Assembly: GCF_000242595.2 (NCBI RefSeq)
Contig: NC_017098.1
Span: 1-64,000 of the forward strand
DNA from: Spirochaeta africana DSM 8902
GTDB taxonomy: Bacteria > Spirochaetota > Spirochaetia > DSM-27196 > DSM-8902
Direction of reading: 5' to 3'
DNA: 64,000 nt
The notes below the pieces were generated by a model. That model had not been told where the DNA came from. It did not search any database and saw only the letters and a program-made list of their open reading frames with translations. This document shows, piece after piece, positions 33,144-43,685 of this stretch (position 1 is its first letter; each line of letters begins with the position of its first letter). The translations under genes were made by a program, and so were the position numbers.

Positions 33144-35857
33144 AATCCGGCTATCGTCTCTGTATCGCTGTTGGCATAACCCTGTTGAGTGCCGGGGTGA
33201 TGGTTTCGCAGCTGGTGCCGCGCATCGATATGTCGGCAAACTATTTCGATGTACGGTATTTTACCTATCTCGACGGCTACGATGTGCATATCGAGGCCGA
33301 TCGCGGCGGTCGTACCCACCAGCTGGAAGCAGGAGAGGTATCGCGCCAGTTTTTCCGTGAGGATATTACCGCCTTTCGGCTGATTTTTACTCGCAGGCCG
33401 GCAGTCGATGGGGATGCTATGGTAATGACCTCCAGCACAACCTGGCAATGGCTGGGGCAGGCGCCGGCGCCGGCCGGGCTGTCATATGTCGGGCTGCATC
33501 TGTCCGGTGGGGTCGAGCCGACCCAGCTTATGGTGCGGGCCAATCATCTGCCGGCAGAGTTCTCGCACCAGCAGGATGGGCTTGCCTATTATCGCGTGCC
33601 CGGTTCGCCTCAGCTGCTGCATCAGCTTGATGTCCGTACCCGCACGCCGCTGGCAAACCCGGTTCGCCGGGTGCTGGTCCTGGAAGAACCCCCGCAAAGG
33701 ATTTACCTGGATACCCTGCAGCTGTTTCGGGACATCAGTCAGGTAGAGTTTCGCTATCCCATGCAGCGGCTGGATGCCGGACGGATCCTGCAGGATTTTA
33801 CCGTGCTCGAGGGTGCTGCCGCTGCAGTACCGTACCGGCAGTACCTGGAAATCCAGCCGACCTCACCAAGGATTGTACTGGAGTACAGCGGGGATCTGCC
33901 GCAGTTTCTGGCGGAGGGCAGGGCGCATGCCCGTCCGGTCGTCTGGGGATTGCATGCGGCTATTGCGGGGTTTCTGCTGCTTTTGTGCTGGCTGCTGTAC
34001 TGGCTGATATCTCCCGGGGTGGTGGTGCGGGTACAGGCAGCCCTGCAGAACAGGCAGACATTCCGGGCCACGATTGCCCGTCTGAAAACCCTGCCCGATC
34101 GTCCGGTTGGCGATGTTCGCAGCCTGCGGCAGATCCCGGCTGGTATGGTGTTTCTGGTCTGCTGCATTGCAGCCCTTATTGCCATGAACAGTGTCGCACA
34201 TGGCTCACTGATGTATTACCTGGCAGTGGCAGTTGCGGCGGCAGCTGGCACGGGGCTTGTACACGACAGCCGCAGCCGTAAGGACCCCCAGGGACTGCTG
34301 CCGCTGGGCGATCCGGCCGCAGGTGTGTCGGGCCCAATCACCTGTACCTCGCGCCGCTGCGGGTGGGTACTCTTTTCCCTGCTGGTTCTGTGTACCGCCG
34401 CTGCCCATCTGTACCGCCTGGGCGACGGCTACATGTGGATAGACGAGGCATATTCGTTCCTGCCGGCCCGGTTTATCCTGGAGACCGGGGAGCCGGTGTA
34501 TCCGCAGACCGGGTATGCGTATTATCGCGCCCACAGCTATCACCGATTGGTGGCCCGCAGCATGGGCTGGTTCGGTCAAACCACCTGGGCAGCCCGATTG
34601 CCCAATGTACTGGCCAACCTTGGCACCCTGGGGGTTATCTATCTGTTTGGCCGGAAACTGCATGCGGCGGTCGGGCTTGGGGCGGCTGCTATCTGGGCAA
34701 CCAGCAGCTATGTGCTGGCGTTAACCCGTTGGGTACGGATGTACCCGCTGCAGTGGTTTCTGTTTGCGCTTGCAGCCTATCTGTTCTATCTGGCAGTAGT
34801 GGATATGCCGCGACCGCGCATCCGCCAGCGCTGGCGCTGGTTCGATCTGTCCTTCAGCCCGGTTCCGCTGGTTGCCTTTTTCCCGGTTTTTCTGTTGGCC
34901 CTGGAAACCCACCGGGTGAGTGTGTATCTGGTGTTCGGGCTGCTGCTGTTCTTTCTGGCCGATGCTGCTGCCAACGCAGATCGGCGCCCGCGCTCCCTGC
35001 TGGGGGCAGCGGTAGTAGTCCTGCTGCTGACTGTCGCCGGCTATCGGGAACAGGGAACCCTTAATCTGTTCAGCGCATTCTTCGGGCATGGCCCGTCTCA
35101 CACACGGGCCAGCACTCCCAGGCTGTCCAACGTGACCGATGTTGTCCGCGAGGCGCAGCTGTTCTGGTTTCTGTTCCCGGTAACCATTGCCCTTATGTTC
35201 CGCAAGCAGGAAACCTGGCTGCGGTTTACCGCAGCGCTGGCGATTGGCGGGGTGCTGTTTATCGGCAATCAGTACGCCCAGAACTTTCGTTACTGGAGTG
35301 CGGTGCTGCCGTTTATGGCGCTGGCAGTGAGCGGGACCCTGTACCGGCTGGTGCTGGCGGCACGACAGCTGAAGCCGGTACTGGCACTGGTCGTGCTGCT
35401 GCTTATGCTGCCGGCGGCTGTCCACCTGCAGCTGTTTGCCCGCGAGCTGGGCGAAAGCACCGTACCCTACGACGACAATGCAATCCTGGCACACAGCAAA
35501 GCCGATTACGGCTATCTGATGCAGTACCTGCAGCTGTTTGCTGTGGATCGAACCATTATGGCCGAACACCATCTGTCGTACAGCTTGCCGGCGCACGGGC
35601 AGCGGGTGGATGTGGTGTTTCGCGAGGGGGTCAGCAGCCAGGATTATCAGCCAATCCAGCGACTTGGTATTCCGTATTTTTATAGCGACGACTTTGTGCA
35701 GCAACGGGACCCCAACGGTTTTCTGGTGTTGCGTCGTGATGAACCGGACATAACCGACCAGGCCCGGCAGGAGTTCTGGCAGCACCCGTTAGCCCCGGGC
35801 GAAACGATCCTGCTGGTTCCTCGCTGGCAGCCTGAAGTACAAGGAGTATACCATTGA
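33140..35857 (+). CDS. GT-C membrane glycosyltransferase (ArnT/PMT-like)
   Basis: The 905-residue protein has a membrane anchor, an exported beta-rich domain (about 30-270), then roughly a dozen membrane segments. The loop [16 protein letters not shown] carries the DE motif typical of the first external loop of GT-C enzymes using polyprenyl-phosphate sugars. It probably transfers the sugar made available by the preceding DPM-like enzyme to an acceptor outside the inner membrane. The long N-terminal exported domain is unusual for ArnT-type enzymes. It overlaps both neighbours by 4 bases. Confidence 0.78.
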   Translation: MKSGYRLCIAVGITLLSAGVMVSQLVPRIDMSANYFDVRYFTYLDGYDVHIEADRGGRTHQLEAGEVSRQFFREDITAFRLIFTRRPAVDGDAMVMTSSTTWQWLGQAPAPAGLSYVGLHLSGGVEPTQLMVRANHLPAEFSHQQDGLAYYRVPGSPQLLHQLDVRTRTPLANPVRRVLVLEEPPQRIYLDTLQLFRDISQVEFRYPMQRLDAGRILQDFTVLEGAAAAVPYRQYLEIQPTSPRIVLEYSGDLPQFLAEGRAHARPVVWGLHAAIAGFLLLLCWLLYWLISPGVVVRVQAALQNRQTFRATIARLKTLPDRPVGDVRSLRQIPAGMVFLVCCIAALIAMNSVAHGSLMYYLAVAVAAAAGTGLVHDSRSRKDPQGLLPLGDPAAGVSGPITCTSRRCGWVLFSLLVLCTAAAHLYRLGDGYMWIDEAYSFLPARFILETGEPVYPQTGYAYYRAHSYHRLVARSMGWFGQTTWAARLPNVLANLGTLGVIYLFGRKLHAAVGLGAAAIWATSSYVLALTRWVRMYPLQWFLFALAAYLFYLAVVDMPRPRIRQRWRWFDLSFSPVPLVAFFPVFLLALETHRVSVYLVFGLLLFFLADAAANADRRPRSLLGAAVVVLLLTVAGYREQGTLNLFSAFFGHGPSHTRASTPRLSNVTDVVREAQLFWFLFPVTIALMFRKQETWLRFTAALAIGGVLFIGNQYAQNFRYWSAVLPFMALAVSGTLYRLVLAARQLKPVLALVVLLLMLPAAVHLQLFARELGESTVPYDDNAILAHSKADYGYLMQYLQLFAVDRTIMAEHHLSYSLPAHGQRVDVVFREGVSSQDYQPIQRLGIPYFYSDDFVQQRDPNGFLVLRRDEPDITDQARQEFWQHPLAPGETILLVPRWQPEVQGVYH

Positions 35858-36915
35858 AGTTCCTGATCACCGGCGGTGCCGGGTTTATCGGCTCGGCAGT
35901 CATCCGCCACATTATTCAGAACACCGCTGACAGTGTAGTCAATCTGGACAAGCTCACCTATGCGGGGAATCTGGAGTCGGTCGCCGATGCCGCACAGAGC
36001 GAGCGCTACACCTTTGCGCAGGCTGACATCTGCGACCCGGCAGCACTGGATCGCATTCTTGTGCAGCATCAGCCGGATGCAGTTATGCACCTGGCTGCCG
36101 AGAGCCATGTCGACCGCTCCATAGACGGCCCGGCAGAGTTTATTCAGACCAATCTGGTTGGCACCTACACCCTGCTGGAAGCTGTCCGCAGCTACTGGAA
36201 TACCCTGTCGGCAGGGGCAAAGCAGGCCTTCCGTTTTCACCATGTCTCTACCGACGAGGTCTATGGCGATCTGGAAAACCCGCAGGATCTTTTTACCGAG
36301 GAAACTGCCTATGCACCCAGCTCGCCCTACTCGGCCAGCAAGGCCGGCAGCGATCACCTGGTGCGGGCCTGGATGCGTACCTACGGCCTGCCGGCGATGG
36401 TAACCAATTGCTCCAACAACTACGGCCCGTATCACTTCCCCGAGAAGCTGATTCCCCACATGATTCTGAATGCGATCAGCGGCAAGCCGCTGCCGGTCTA
36501 CGGTGACGGAAGGCAGATTCGCGACTGGCTGTATGTAGAGGACCATGCCCGGGCGCTGCACCTGGTGGCAACCCGGGGTACCCCGGGGCAGACCTATAAC
36601 ATTGGCGGCCACAACGAAAAGCAGAACATCGAGGTAGTACAGACCCTCTGTGATCTGTTGGACGAGCTTGCGGCACCGCAACGGCCGAAGGGGCTGTCCA
36701 GCTATCGGGAACTGATTGCCTTTGTAAAGGATCGTCCCGGACACGACCGCCGCTATGCCATCGATGCCGGAAAGATTGAGCGCGAACTGGGCTGGACCCC
36801 GCAGGAAACCTTCGACACCGGGCTGCGCAAGACCGTGCAGTGGTACCTGGAGAACCGCGACTGGTGGCAGCGGGTGCTGAGCGGGGCGTACCGGCTGGAA
36901 CGACTGGGAGGCTGA
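35854..36915 (+). CDS. rfbB: dTDP-glucose 4,6-dehydratase
   Basis: The 353-residue short-chain dehydrogenase-type enzyme turns dTDP-glucose into dTDP-4-keto-6-deoxyglucose. The NAD loop GGAGFIGS (residues 7-14), [11 protein letters not shown] and the catalytic [10 protein letters not shown] are present. The start is TTG at 35854 with AAGGAG seven bases upstream; it lies within the last codons of the preceding gene. rfbA follows after one base. Confidence 0.95.
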   Translation: MKFLITGGAGFIGSAVIRHIIQNTADSVVNLDKLTYAGNLESVADAAQSERYTFAQADICDPAALDRILVQHQPDAVMHLAAESHVDRSIDGPAEFIQTNLVGTYTLLEAVRSYWNTLSAGAKQAFRFHHVSTDEVYGDLENPQDLFTEETAYAPSSPYSASKAGSDHLVRAWMRTYGLPAMVTNCSNNYGPYHFPEKLIPHMILNAISGKPLPVYGDGRQIRDWLYVEDHARALHLVATRGTPGQTYNIGGHNEKQNIEVVQTLCDLLDELAAPQRPKGLSSYRELIAFVKDRPGHDRRYAIDAGKIERELGWTPQETFDTGLRKTVQWYLENRDWWQRVLSGAYRLERLGG

Positions 36916-36916
36916 C

Positions 36917-37789
36917 ATGACCAAAGGGATTATTCTTGCCGGCGGGTCGGGTACCCGCCTGTGGCCGATTACCAAAGGGGCATCCAAGCAGCTGTTGCCA
37001 ATCTACGACAAGCCGATGATCTACTACCCCCTGTCGGTGCTGATGCTGGCTGGTATTCGGGAGATTCTGGTGATAACCACCCCGGAGGACCAGGCAGGGT
37101 TCCAGCGGCTGCTGGGAGACGGCAGTGAGTTCGGGGTATCCCTGCAGTTTGCGGTGCAGCCCAGTCCCGACGGGCTGGCTCAGGCATTTCTTATCGGAGA
37201 GAATTTTATTGGCAGCGACAATGTCTGCCTGGTACTGGGGGACAACATCTTTTACGGGCAGGGGTTTACCCCCAAGCTGCGTGCCGCAGTCGAGCGGTCT
37301 GCCGGTGCCACGGTCTTTGGTTATCAGGTAAAAGACCCCGAAAACTTCGGGGTGGTGGAGTTCGATGCAGCCCGACGGGCAATATCCATTGAGGAGAAGC
37401 CCCGGCACCCTAAATCTCATTATGCAGTGACCGGGCTGTATTTCTACGATAACGATGTGGTAGAGATTGCCAAATCGATTGAGCCCTCGGCCCGCGGCGA
37501 GCTGGAGATAACCAGTGTAAACCAGGCCTATCTGCAGCGTGGGGATCTGAACGTAGAGATGCTGGGACGCGGCTTTGCCTGGCTGGATACCGGCACCCAC
37601 GAGAGCATGCTGGAGGCCGCCCAGTTTGTGGAGACCGTGGAAAAACGCCAGGGCTACAAGATTGCCTGCCTGGAGGAGATTGCCTGGCGCAATGGCTGGC
37701 TGAGCACTCCGGAGTTTACCCGAGCCGGTGAGCGTTTGCAGAAAAACAGCTACGGGCAGTACATCCTCTCCCTGGCGGAGGAGGCATGA
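36917..37789 (+). CDS. rfbA: Glucose-1-phosphate thymidylyltransferase
   Basis: The 290-residue enzyme makes dTDP-glucose from glucose-1-phosphate and dTTP. The signature [18 protein letters not shown] near the N-terminus and DNIFYGQGF near residue 110 fit RfbA/RmlA of normal length. It precedes rfbB in the pathway. rfbC and rfbD are absent from the window, so the product is diverted from rhamnose towards an amino sugar. ATGA overlap with the aminotransferase gene. Confidence 0.95.
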   Translation: MTKGIILAGGSGTRLWPITKGASKQLLPIYDKPMIYYPLSVLMLAGIREILVITTPEDQAGFQRLLGDGSEFGVSLQFAVQPSPDGLAQAFLIGENFIGSDNVCLVLGDNIFYGQGFTPKLRAAVERSAGATVFGYQVKDPENFGVVEFDAARRAISIEEKPRHPKSHYAVTGLYFYDNDVVEIAKSIEPSARGELEITSVNQAYLQRGDLNVEMLGRGFAWLDTGTHESMLEAAQFVETVEKRQGYKIACLEEIAWRNGWLSTPEFTRAGERLQKNSYGQYILSLAEEA

Positions 37790-38865
37790 TCCCGGTTACC
37801 AGGCCCTACCTGCCGAGCAAGCGGAAACTGAAAAAATACATCGACCGTATCTACAAAACCGGCTGGCTCACGAACAATGGCCCGCTGGTGCAGGAGCTGG
37901 AAAACCGGCTGCAGGAGTATCTGGGGGTCAGAAATGTGGTGCTGGTAGCCAATGGATCGCTGGCTCTACAGGTCGCCTACAAAGCCCTGGATCTGCAGGG
38001 CGAGGTTATCACCACCCCGTTCAGCTTTGCAGCCACCAGCAGCACCCTGGTCTGGGAAGGCTTGCAGCCGGTGTTTGCCGATATCGACCCGGAAACCTTC
38101 AATCTGAACCCGGACAATATCGAACCGCTGGTTACCGAGAACACCTCGGCAATCCTCCCGGTACATGTCTACGGCAACCCATGCGAGGTGGAACGCATTC
38201 GCGAGATAGCCGACCGACACAACCTGAAGGTTATCTACGACGCCGCCCATGCCTTCGGGGTGCAATACAAGGGCAGCAGTGTGCTGAACCGGGGCGATAT
38301 AAGCACCCTGAGTTTCCACGCAACCAAGGTGTTTCACACCGTCGAAGGCGGGGCGATTATTACCGCTGACGATGCCCTGGCACAGCGGGTGCGCAAGCTG
38401 ATCAACTTTGGTATATACGGGCCGGACCGCATCGATGGTGTTGGAACCAATGCCAAGATGAACGAGTTCGAGGCAGCCATGGGCCTGTGTGTGCTGGATG
38501 ACATGCCAAAAATCCTGGATGCCCGCCGCAAGATCTGGGAGGTCTATGAGCGTGAGCTGTCCGGGAGGTACCAACTGATGCGGTGGAACCGGCATGCAAC
38601 CAGGAACTATGCTTATGCGCCGATCGTTACTGATGCCGAAAATCATCTGACCGATCTGCTACACAGGTTCCACCAGAAAAAGATCTTTCCGCGACGATAC
38701 TTTTATCCCTCGCTGGATACCGTAGCGGAATATAGTATGGAACCAGATATTTTGTGCGCCCAAGCCCGTTCCCTTGCTGCTCGAGTGATGTGTCTGCCGA
38801 TCTATGCCGGCATCAGGTTATCCGAGCAGAAGAAAATTCTTGCAGAAACAGAAATGAATCCGTAA
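37786..38865 (+). CDS. Sugar aminotransferase, DegT/DnrJ/EryC1/StrS family
   Basis: The 359-residue PLP enzyme has [14 protein letters not shown] at the N-terminus and the lysine segment [17 protein letters not shown] with Lys181 as the PLP anchor. With RfbA and RfbB beside it, the likely substrate is dTDP-4-keto-6-deoxyglucose, giving a dTDP-4-amino-4,6-dideoxy sugar (VioA or WecE-like). A 3-amino product would require a ketoisomerase, which I do not see. It is the last gene before composition drops. Confidence 0.88.
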   Translation: MIPVTRPYLPSKRKLKKYIDRIYKTGWLTNNGPLVQELENRLQEYLGVRNVVLVANGSLALQVAYKALDLQGEVITTPFSFAATSSTLVWEGLQPVFADIDPETFNLNPDNIEPLVTENTSAILPVHVYGNPCEVERIREIADRHNLKVIYDAAHAFGVQYKGSSVLNRGDISTLSFHATKVFHTVEGGAIITADDALAQRVRKLINFGIYGPDRIDGVGTNAKMNEFEAAMGLCVLDDMPKILDARRKIWEVYERELSGRYQLMRWNRHATRNYAYAPIVTDAENHLTDLLHRFHQKKIFPRRYFYPSLDTVAEYSMEPDILCAQARSLAARVMCLPIYAGIRLSEQKKILAETEMNP

Positions 38866-38874
38866 GGAGTTGCT

Positions 38875-39012
38875 ATGAAACACCACCTGTACAACCAAGT
38901 GTTTGCTGGGTGCCTCCTTGAATATATCGGGTGCTAAAATTCGTGGACATGTTTCTGGAGCGAACGATTGCCCTGCTTACATCAATTGTTATGTATACAA
39001 AAGGAAGAGGAA
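38875..39012 (+). pseudogene. Possible truncated gene after the aminotransferase
   Basis: A strong ribosome binding site (AAGGAG) precedes ATG 38875, which opens only 20 codons (MKHHLYNQVFAGCLLEYIGC). A +1 shift continues as NISGAKIRGHVSGANDC, faintly like a hexapeptide acyltransferase start. An acyltransferase would be expected after a VioA-type enzyme. This may be a decayed remnant at the junction with acquired DNA, but the evidence is thin. Confidence 0.3.
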
Positions 39013-40122
39013 ATGTCAAATCGAGCTGTACTGGTAATATCTGGATTCAATAATAGAGCAGTAATTGCTTTTTGTAGATGGGCTACTGATAATGCTATCC
39101 CTTTTCATATCGTGGCAAGTAGCCAACAAGACCCAATTTTTCTGACGGAGTATAAGAATCGTGTAAGTATTACAAGAGAGTCTCCTCAATTAAGCCCTGA
39201 GCTTTTTTGTATGTGGGTTGAATCAATGTGTCGTCAATACGGCTATGAGAAAATCATTATTTTACCTTCCACGGAATACCTTAACCGATTTTTGCTCAAA
39301 AATAGGGTAGCAATTGAATCTGCAGGTTGCGCTATACCACTCGTGAATGAAGATCTGTACAGGAAAATTTCTGATAAATACAGTTTTTCTAAGCTATGTG
39401 CCTCGTATGGTTTAGATGTTCCAGTGGAGTTTGATCAGCTTCCAGAGAGTTTACCTTTTGTAGCAAAACCACACTCGTATTTATCAGCTACGGGCAGTCA
39501 GCTCATCCCGCATCTTATACAAGACACCGTCGAATTAGAGAGATTTCGAAAAAATGAAGATGTGAGCAATTACTTTTTTCAAGAGTTTATCTTTGGCCAG
39601 AGCCTGTATCTATTAGCCTATATTTCGAAAGAAAATCCAGACAATACAATTTTGTTCTCACAGGAGAACTTGATGCAGCAATCCAAAGGTGGCTCCATTG
39701 TTCTAGCAAGATCTTCAGGTTTCCATCTAAGTGAGATAGCAAGTCGATATGTGGCTATGTTGGGCGAGCAGAATTATTTTGGATTGATTATGGTTGAAGT
39801 GCGTAGAGATCCATCCAGGGATCGATATTATATGATTGAAGCTAATCCGCGTTTATGGGGACCAATGCAGTTTTGCGTAGATAATAATGTTGATCTACTT
39901 GGATCTATGCTGAAAGACAATAAATTCGAAATATCTAAGCCTAAGATGTTCTTTACTCCAACGGAATATTACTTTTGGTCCGGAGGAATTACTGAGCATT
40001 CTCAGCCTATTGCCTATCATAGTTATACTGCTGATGATTTTGCTAATAATTTTTATAAAATACGTCAGTATGATATTTTTGCAAGAAAAGATACTATCGA
40101 ATTATTTATTAATGAATTATAA
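39013..40122 (+). CDS. ATP-grasp-domain enzyme
   Basis: The 369-residue protein has an N-terminal Rossmann-like part (RAVLVISGFNNRAVIAFCRW), then an ATP-grasp fold: LPFVAKPHSYLSATGSQ, YFFQEFIFGQSLYLLAYI and the metal-binding segment YYMIEANPRLWGPMQ. Such carbamoyl-phosphate-synthase-like enzymes form amide or peptide bonds using ATP; in glycan loci they may attach an amino acid or similar group. With the aminotransferase next door, amidation of an amino sugar is a plausible guess. ATG 39013 has AGAGG upstream; the longer frame from 38968 lacks one. Codons and base composition are AT-rich. Confidence 0.72.
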   Translation: MSNRAVLVISGFNNRAVIAFCRWATDNAIPFHIVASSQQDPIFLTEYKNRVSITRESPQLSPELFCMWVESMCRQYGYEKIIILPSTEYLNRFLLKNRVAIESAGCAIPLVNEDLYRKISDKYSFSKLCASYGLDVPVEFDQLPESLPFVAKPHSYLSATGSQLIPHLIQDTVELERFRKNEDVSNYFFQEFIFGQSLYLLAYISKENPDNTILFSQENLMQQSKGGSIVLARSSGFHLSEIASRYVAMLGEQNYFGLIMVEVRRDPSRDRYYMIEANPRLWGPMQFCVDNNVDLLGSMLKDNKFEISKPKMFFTPTEYYFWSGGITEHSQPIAYHSYTADDFANNFYKIRQYDIFARKDTIELFINEL

Positions 40123-40145
40123 CATTAATGTACTAATTATTATAA

Positions 40146-41615
40146 ATGTTAAATATAAATAAATCAAAATTTAAAAAAAAAGTACTTTATGCATTTCTAT
40201 GGAGTACTATAGCCAAGTTGGGTCAACAAGGAATTCAATTTTTCATTACTATCATACTCGCCAGGTTACTCTCACCGAATGATTTCGGTCTCATTGGTAT
40301 TCTGCTGGCGTTTATTATTGTGGCAGAAGCCTTTGTGGAACACGGTTTTGGACAAGCGATAATCCAGAAGAAGGAAGTTTCAGAGGCAGATCTGACAACT
40401 GCGTTTCTTTCATCTGTAGCTATTTCAGTTGTTATATATGTATTGCTATGCTTCTCTGCTGGTGTAATTGCTTCTTTTTATAATCGAATAGAATTAGCCT
40501 CGTTAACTCGAGTCGTTGGCGTCGTTGTGATTCTTGACTCTTTAGTAGTGATACAGAGGGCCCAGTATGAACGTGAACTGGATTTCAAACGGCTGTCTGT
40601 GCTTACGTTCATCGCTGCAATCGGTAGTGGCTGTATTGCGGTTTTTGGAGCATACCTTGGCATGGGTGTGTGGGCCTTGGCTACTCAGATTGTCAGTATG
40701 AAATTATTTTTGGCTGTTATTCTCTGGGTGCGCTCAAGTTGGGTGCCCCGGGGCAAATTTTGCACAACAGCGTTTTTGGAAATGTTTCATTTTGGCTGGA
40801 AATTACAGGTGTCTGGATTATTAAATAAGGCATACCGGAATATACATGCGCTTGTTATAGGTCGATTCTTTGCGGTGGACCTGGTAGGCTATTATACCCA
40901 GGCAAGAAAACTGAAAGATATTCCAATGCATAATCTTTCTAGTATCGTGACCAAGGTAACGTTTCCCTTGTTTTCTTCCATTCAGGATGATGTGAACTGG
41001 GTTAAATCCGGGAACAAAAAAAGCACGCATATGCTGTCTTTTCTGTCTTTTCCGCTGATGCTGGGTGCTGCCGCAACCGCCGACAGGCTAATTCCTGTAA
41101 TCCTGGGGAGCCAGTGGTATAACTCAATTTTGTTTTTCCAATTACTGTGTCTGGTGGGGCTGCTGTACCCTGTACAGTCTCTGAACGTAAACACGCTCAA
41201 GGTGGCCGGGCGAACCGATTTGTTTCTTAAGCTCGAAATAGTTAAAAAAATTATCGGTCTTAGCGGCATCGTAATTGCAATACGTTGGGGAGTGTACGGT
41301 TTGGTCGTTGCACAGATTATAACATCGTACATCTCGCTGATTCTGAATATATCTGTGGCTGGCCCGCTGATTGGTTACCGCCTCAGGGAACAACTGGCTG
41401 ATATGTTCCCGTATTTTTCTTGCAGTACTCTTATGGCAGCAGGGGTATGGTTGTTTGGGCATTACCTCGCTACAGAGATCGAAGCCGTGACCTTGATAAT
41501 ACAGATATTTTTGGGAGTCAGCTTGTATGCTGGTCTATGTGCACTGCTGAAGGTCCCAGCCTATATGGCAGTGGTACGGATGTTAATGGAGAGGAAACAT
41601 GCGAGAACTACCTGA
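40146..41615 (+). CDS. Wzx/WzxC-type polysaccharide flippase
   Basis: The 489-residue protein has about 12-14 membrane segments and starts with VLYAFLWSTIAKLGQQGIQF and ILARLLSPNDFGLIGI, typical of the MOP-superfamily flippases that move undecaprenyl-linked oligosaccharides across the inner membrane. The RAQYERELDFKRLS loop is also typical of WzxC. It is AT-rich and has no clear ribosome binding site. Its end overlaps the next gene by 17 bases. Confidence 0.88.
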   Translation: MLNINKSKFKKKVLYAFLWSTIAKLGQQGIQFFITIILARLLSPNDFGLIGILLAFIIVAEAFVEHGFGQAIIQKKEVSEADLTTAFLSSVAISVVIYVLLCFSAGVIASFYNRIELASLTRVVGVVVILDSLVVIQRAQYERELDFKRLSVLTFIAAIGSGCIAVFGAYLGMGVWALATQIVSMKLFLAVILWVRSSWVPRGKFCTTAFLEMFHFGWKLQVSGLLNKAYRNIHALVIGRFFAVDLVGYYTQARKLKDIPMHNLSSIVTKVTFPLFSSIQDDVNWVKSGNKKSTHMLSFLSFPLMLGAAATADRLIPVILGSQWYNSILFFQLLCLVGLLYPVQSLNVNTLKVAGRTDLFLKLEIVKKIIGLSGIVIAIRWGVYGLVVAQIITSYISLILNISVAGPLIGYRLREQLADMFPYFSCSTLMAAGVWLFGHYLATEIEAVTLIIQIFLGVSLYAGLCALLKVPAYMAVVRMLMERKHARTT

Positions 41616-42576
41616 CGAAAACAATATTACTGCAAGCTGGACATCCGAAATAACGCAGCCACTTGTCAGTATAATTTGCACCACCTTTAACCATGTACGT
41701 TATATTGAATATGCTATCTCAGGTTTTCTCTCACAAATAACCAGTTTCCCGTTCGAAATAATCATCCATGATGATGCATCTACCGATGGTACAGCCGATA
41801 TTGTTCGTGAATATGCAGAACTGTACCCAAATATTATAAATGCAATTATTCAACAAGAAAACCTGTATTCCAGAAATCTGAAAAGAGATTCATACGTATT
41901 TCCTCTACTAAACGGAAAATATTTAGCCCACTGCGAGGGTGATGATTACTGGACAGATCCGGATAAACTGCAAAAACAGGTCGATATTCTGGAGTCTGAT
42001 CCTGGATGCAGTATGTGCTGCCATCGTGCACAGATCCTGTACGAGGATGGGTCTACACGACTGACACCTGACTTTGGCTGTTTGCATCCCTTTCCGGAAA
42101 ACCGGATCTTCTATCAGGGAGGATCATCAGTTGCGACGGCTACTATGGTTGCCAGAAAAGAGCTGTATATAAACCGCCCTGAGTGGGGCAAGAGTTCTCC
42201 TGTTGGAGATATGCCTCTTAAATTATGGTATTCCGAAAATGGCAGGATTGCGTATTTGCCAGATGTAATGGCGGTGAGGCGCTTGGGTACTCCCGGTTCC
42301 TGGAATGACAGGATTCGTGGCACCGAAAAAGAGAAGGATTATTATGTCCGAATGGTGCACATGCTGAATGAGTATATGGCTCATACCAGCAAACGAAAAA
42401 TGGACGTGCTTCTGAAAACGTTTGATTATGAATGGGAGTTGCGTAAAAAATTCGGCATAAAAAAATTCCTGGTTAAAGCCAATGTAATCCACAGCAGATC
42501 CAAATACTATTGGTTTTTTGGTATCTGGTTATTGAAATCTATCCAGAAGAAGGTTGAAAAAATTGTTCGGAAATGA
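41599..42576 (+). CDS. GT2 glycosyltransferase
   Basis: The 325-residue protein has a GT-A fold with VSIICTTFNHVRYI, IIIHDDASTDGTADI and HCEGDDYWTDPDKL, the latter being the D-D metal and sugar-nucleotide site. It should add a sugar to the lipid-linked repeat unit on the cytosolic side. There are no membrane segments. AT-rich like its neighbours. Confidence 0.87.
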   Translation: MRELPDENNITASWTSEITQPLVSIICTTFNHVRYIEYAISGFLSQITSFPFEIIIHDDASTDGTADIVREYAELYPNIINAIIQQENLYSRNLKRDSYVFPLLNGKYLAHCEGDDYWTDPDKLQKQVDILESDPGCSMCCHRAQILYEDGSTRLTPDFGCLHPFPENRIFYQGGSSVATATMVARKELYINRPEWGKSSPVGDMPLKLWYSENGRIAYLPDVMAVRRLGTPGSWNDRIRGTEKEKDYYVRMVHMLNEYMAHTSKRKMDVLLKTFDYEWELRKKFGIKKFLVKANVIHSRSKYYWFFGIWLLKSIQKKVEKIVRK

Positions 42577-43684
42577 AGAGTTTACTAAAGCAGTCAACAG
42601 CCAGATACAAAATGTAATAACGCTGGGTAATGAACAGGGTTTCCTGCCTGGCGGGATAAATGGCCCGTATCTCGATATCGAGTCTCCCTTACGGAACACC
42701 TCTCACTGGCTCATATCATTTGCTGTTCAGTATGCTATCACCGGTGACACCGCGTTTCGACACACATGTGACAGACTTATGAATTTTCTGATGCATAATT
42801 CTGCCTATAGTATGGTTGATATACCGATTCACCGGCAGAAGACAGGCAAAGATTGGTGTAACGGGGTCATTGGCCAGGCATGGATTGCTGAAGGTTTATT
42901 GGTTTCCGGGAGCATCATTGGGCGCAAAGACGCAATAGAAAAAGCCGAACACATGCTGCTGCAGCTACCGTTTAACCAGCGCTATGGCATTTGGTCGTGT
43001 ATGGATCCGCGTATAGGTGACGGAGGATTTGATACTACATATAACCATCAATGCTGGTATGCCGCAGTATGTGCAGAGAGTGACAACAGCATACTCAAGG
43101 ATCGTGCGCAGCGGTTTCTGGATGTTTCAGCAGATGGTGCGCTTGATATCAGGCATACAGGGTTGATTTATCACAACTTGCAGCATCTTCCCGACAGCAA
43201 GATACATCGATTGATGCAAAATCCTCTGCATCTTATAGGAAACAAGCTTCTTGCTGTGGGTGCTAAGAAAACCCATCAGACCGATAAAAACGAACGCGAT
43301 ATAGGCTATCACTTGTATGATCTCTACGCGTTAGCGCGTCTGAAACTTGCTTTTCCAGGACACGGGTTGTGGTCTTCAAACAAAATCCGGAAAGCCGTAG
43401 ACTATGCAGCTTCGACAGAGTTTATGCATTCTTTGCAAGATAACTACTATGCATATCCGTATAATGCGCCGGGATTTGAGTATCCGTTGATATCTCTTGC
43501 CTTTTCAGATAGCCATCCGCAGCTGCAGCAATGTGCAGAAAATGCATGGAGAGTACAGATAGAAAAGTCATGGAACCCTGACCTGAGTCTGTTTATTGAC
43601 AATACGTATGACCCTGTTACCCTGGCAGCGCGTATGTACGAGTTTGCTTTGTATGAATTCCACCGGTCATCGCAGAAACTATAA
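42554..43684 (+). CDS. Predicted (alpha/alpha)6-barrel protein of the glycan locus
   Basis: The 376-residue protein is all-helical with repeated aromatic-Gly segments (SHWLISFAVQYAITGD, KDWCNGVIGQAWIAEGLLV, GIWSCMDPRIGDGGFDTTYNHQCWYAA), which recall six-hairpin glycosidases and glucuronyl epimerase-like folds. There is no signal peptide, so it would act in the cytosol, which is odd for a glycan hydrolase. It may process a lipid-linked sugar or be a non-catalytic scaffold. The start is probably TTG 42554, since no ATG or GTG fits, and it overlaps the preceding gene by 23 bases. Confidence 0.6.
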   Translation: MKKLFGNEEFTKAVNSQIQNVITLGNEQGFLPGGINGPYLDIESPLRNTSHWLISFAVQYAITGDTAFRHTCDRLMNFLMHNSAYSMVDIPIHRQKTGKDWCNGVIGQAWIAEGLLVSGSIIGRKDAIEKAEHMLLQLPFNQRYGIWSCMDPRIGDGGFDTTYNHQCWYAAVCAESDNSILKDRAQRFLDVSADGALDIRHTGLIYHNLQHLPDSKIHRLMQNPLHLIGNKLLAVGAKKTHQTDKNERDIGYHLYDLYALARLKLAFPGHGLWSSNKIRKAVDYAASTEFMHSLQDNYYAYPYNAPGFEYPLISLAFSDSHPQLQQCAENAWRVQIEKSWNPDLSLFIDNTYDPVTLAARMYEFALYEFHRSSQKL

Positions 43685-43685
43685 C

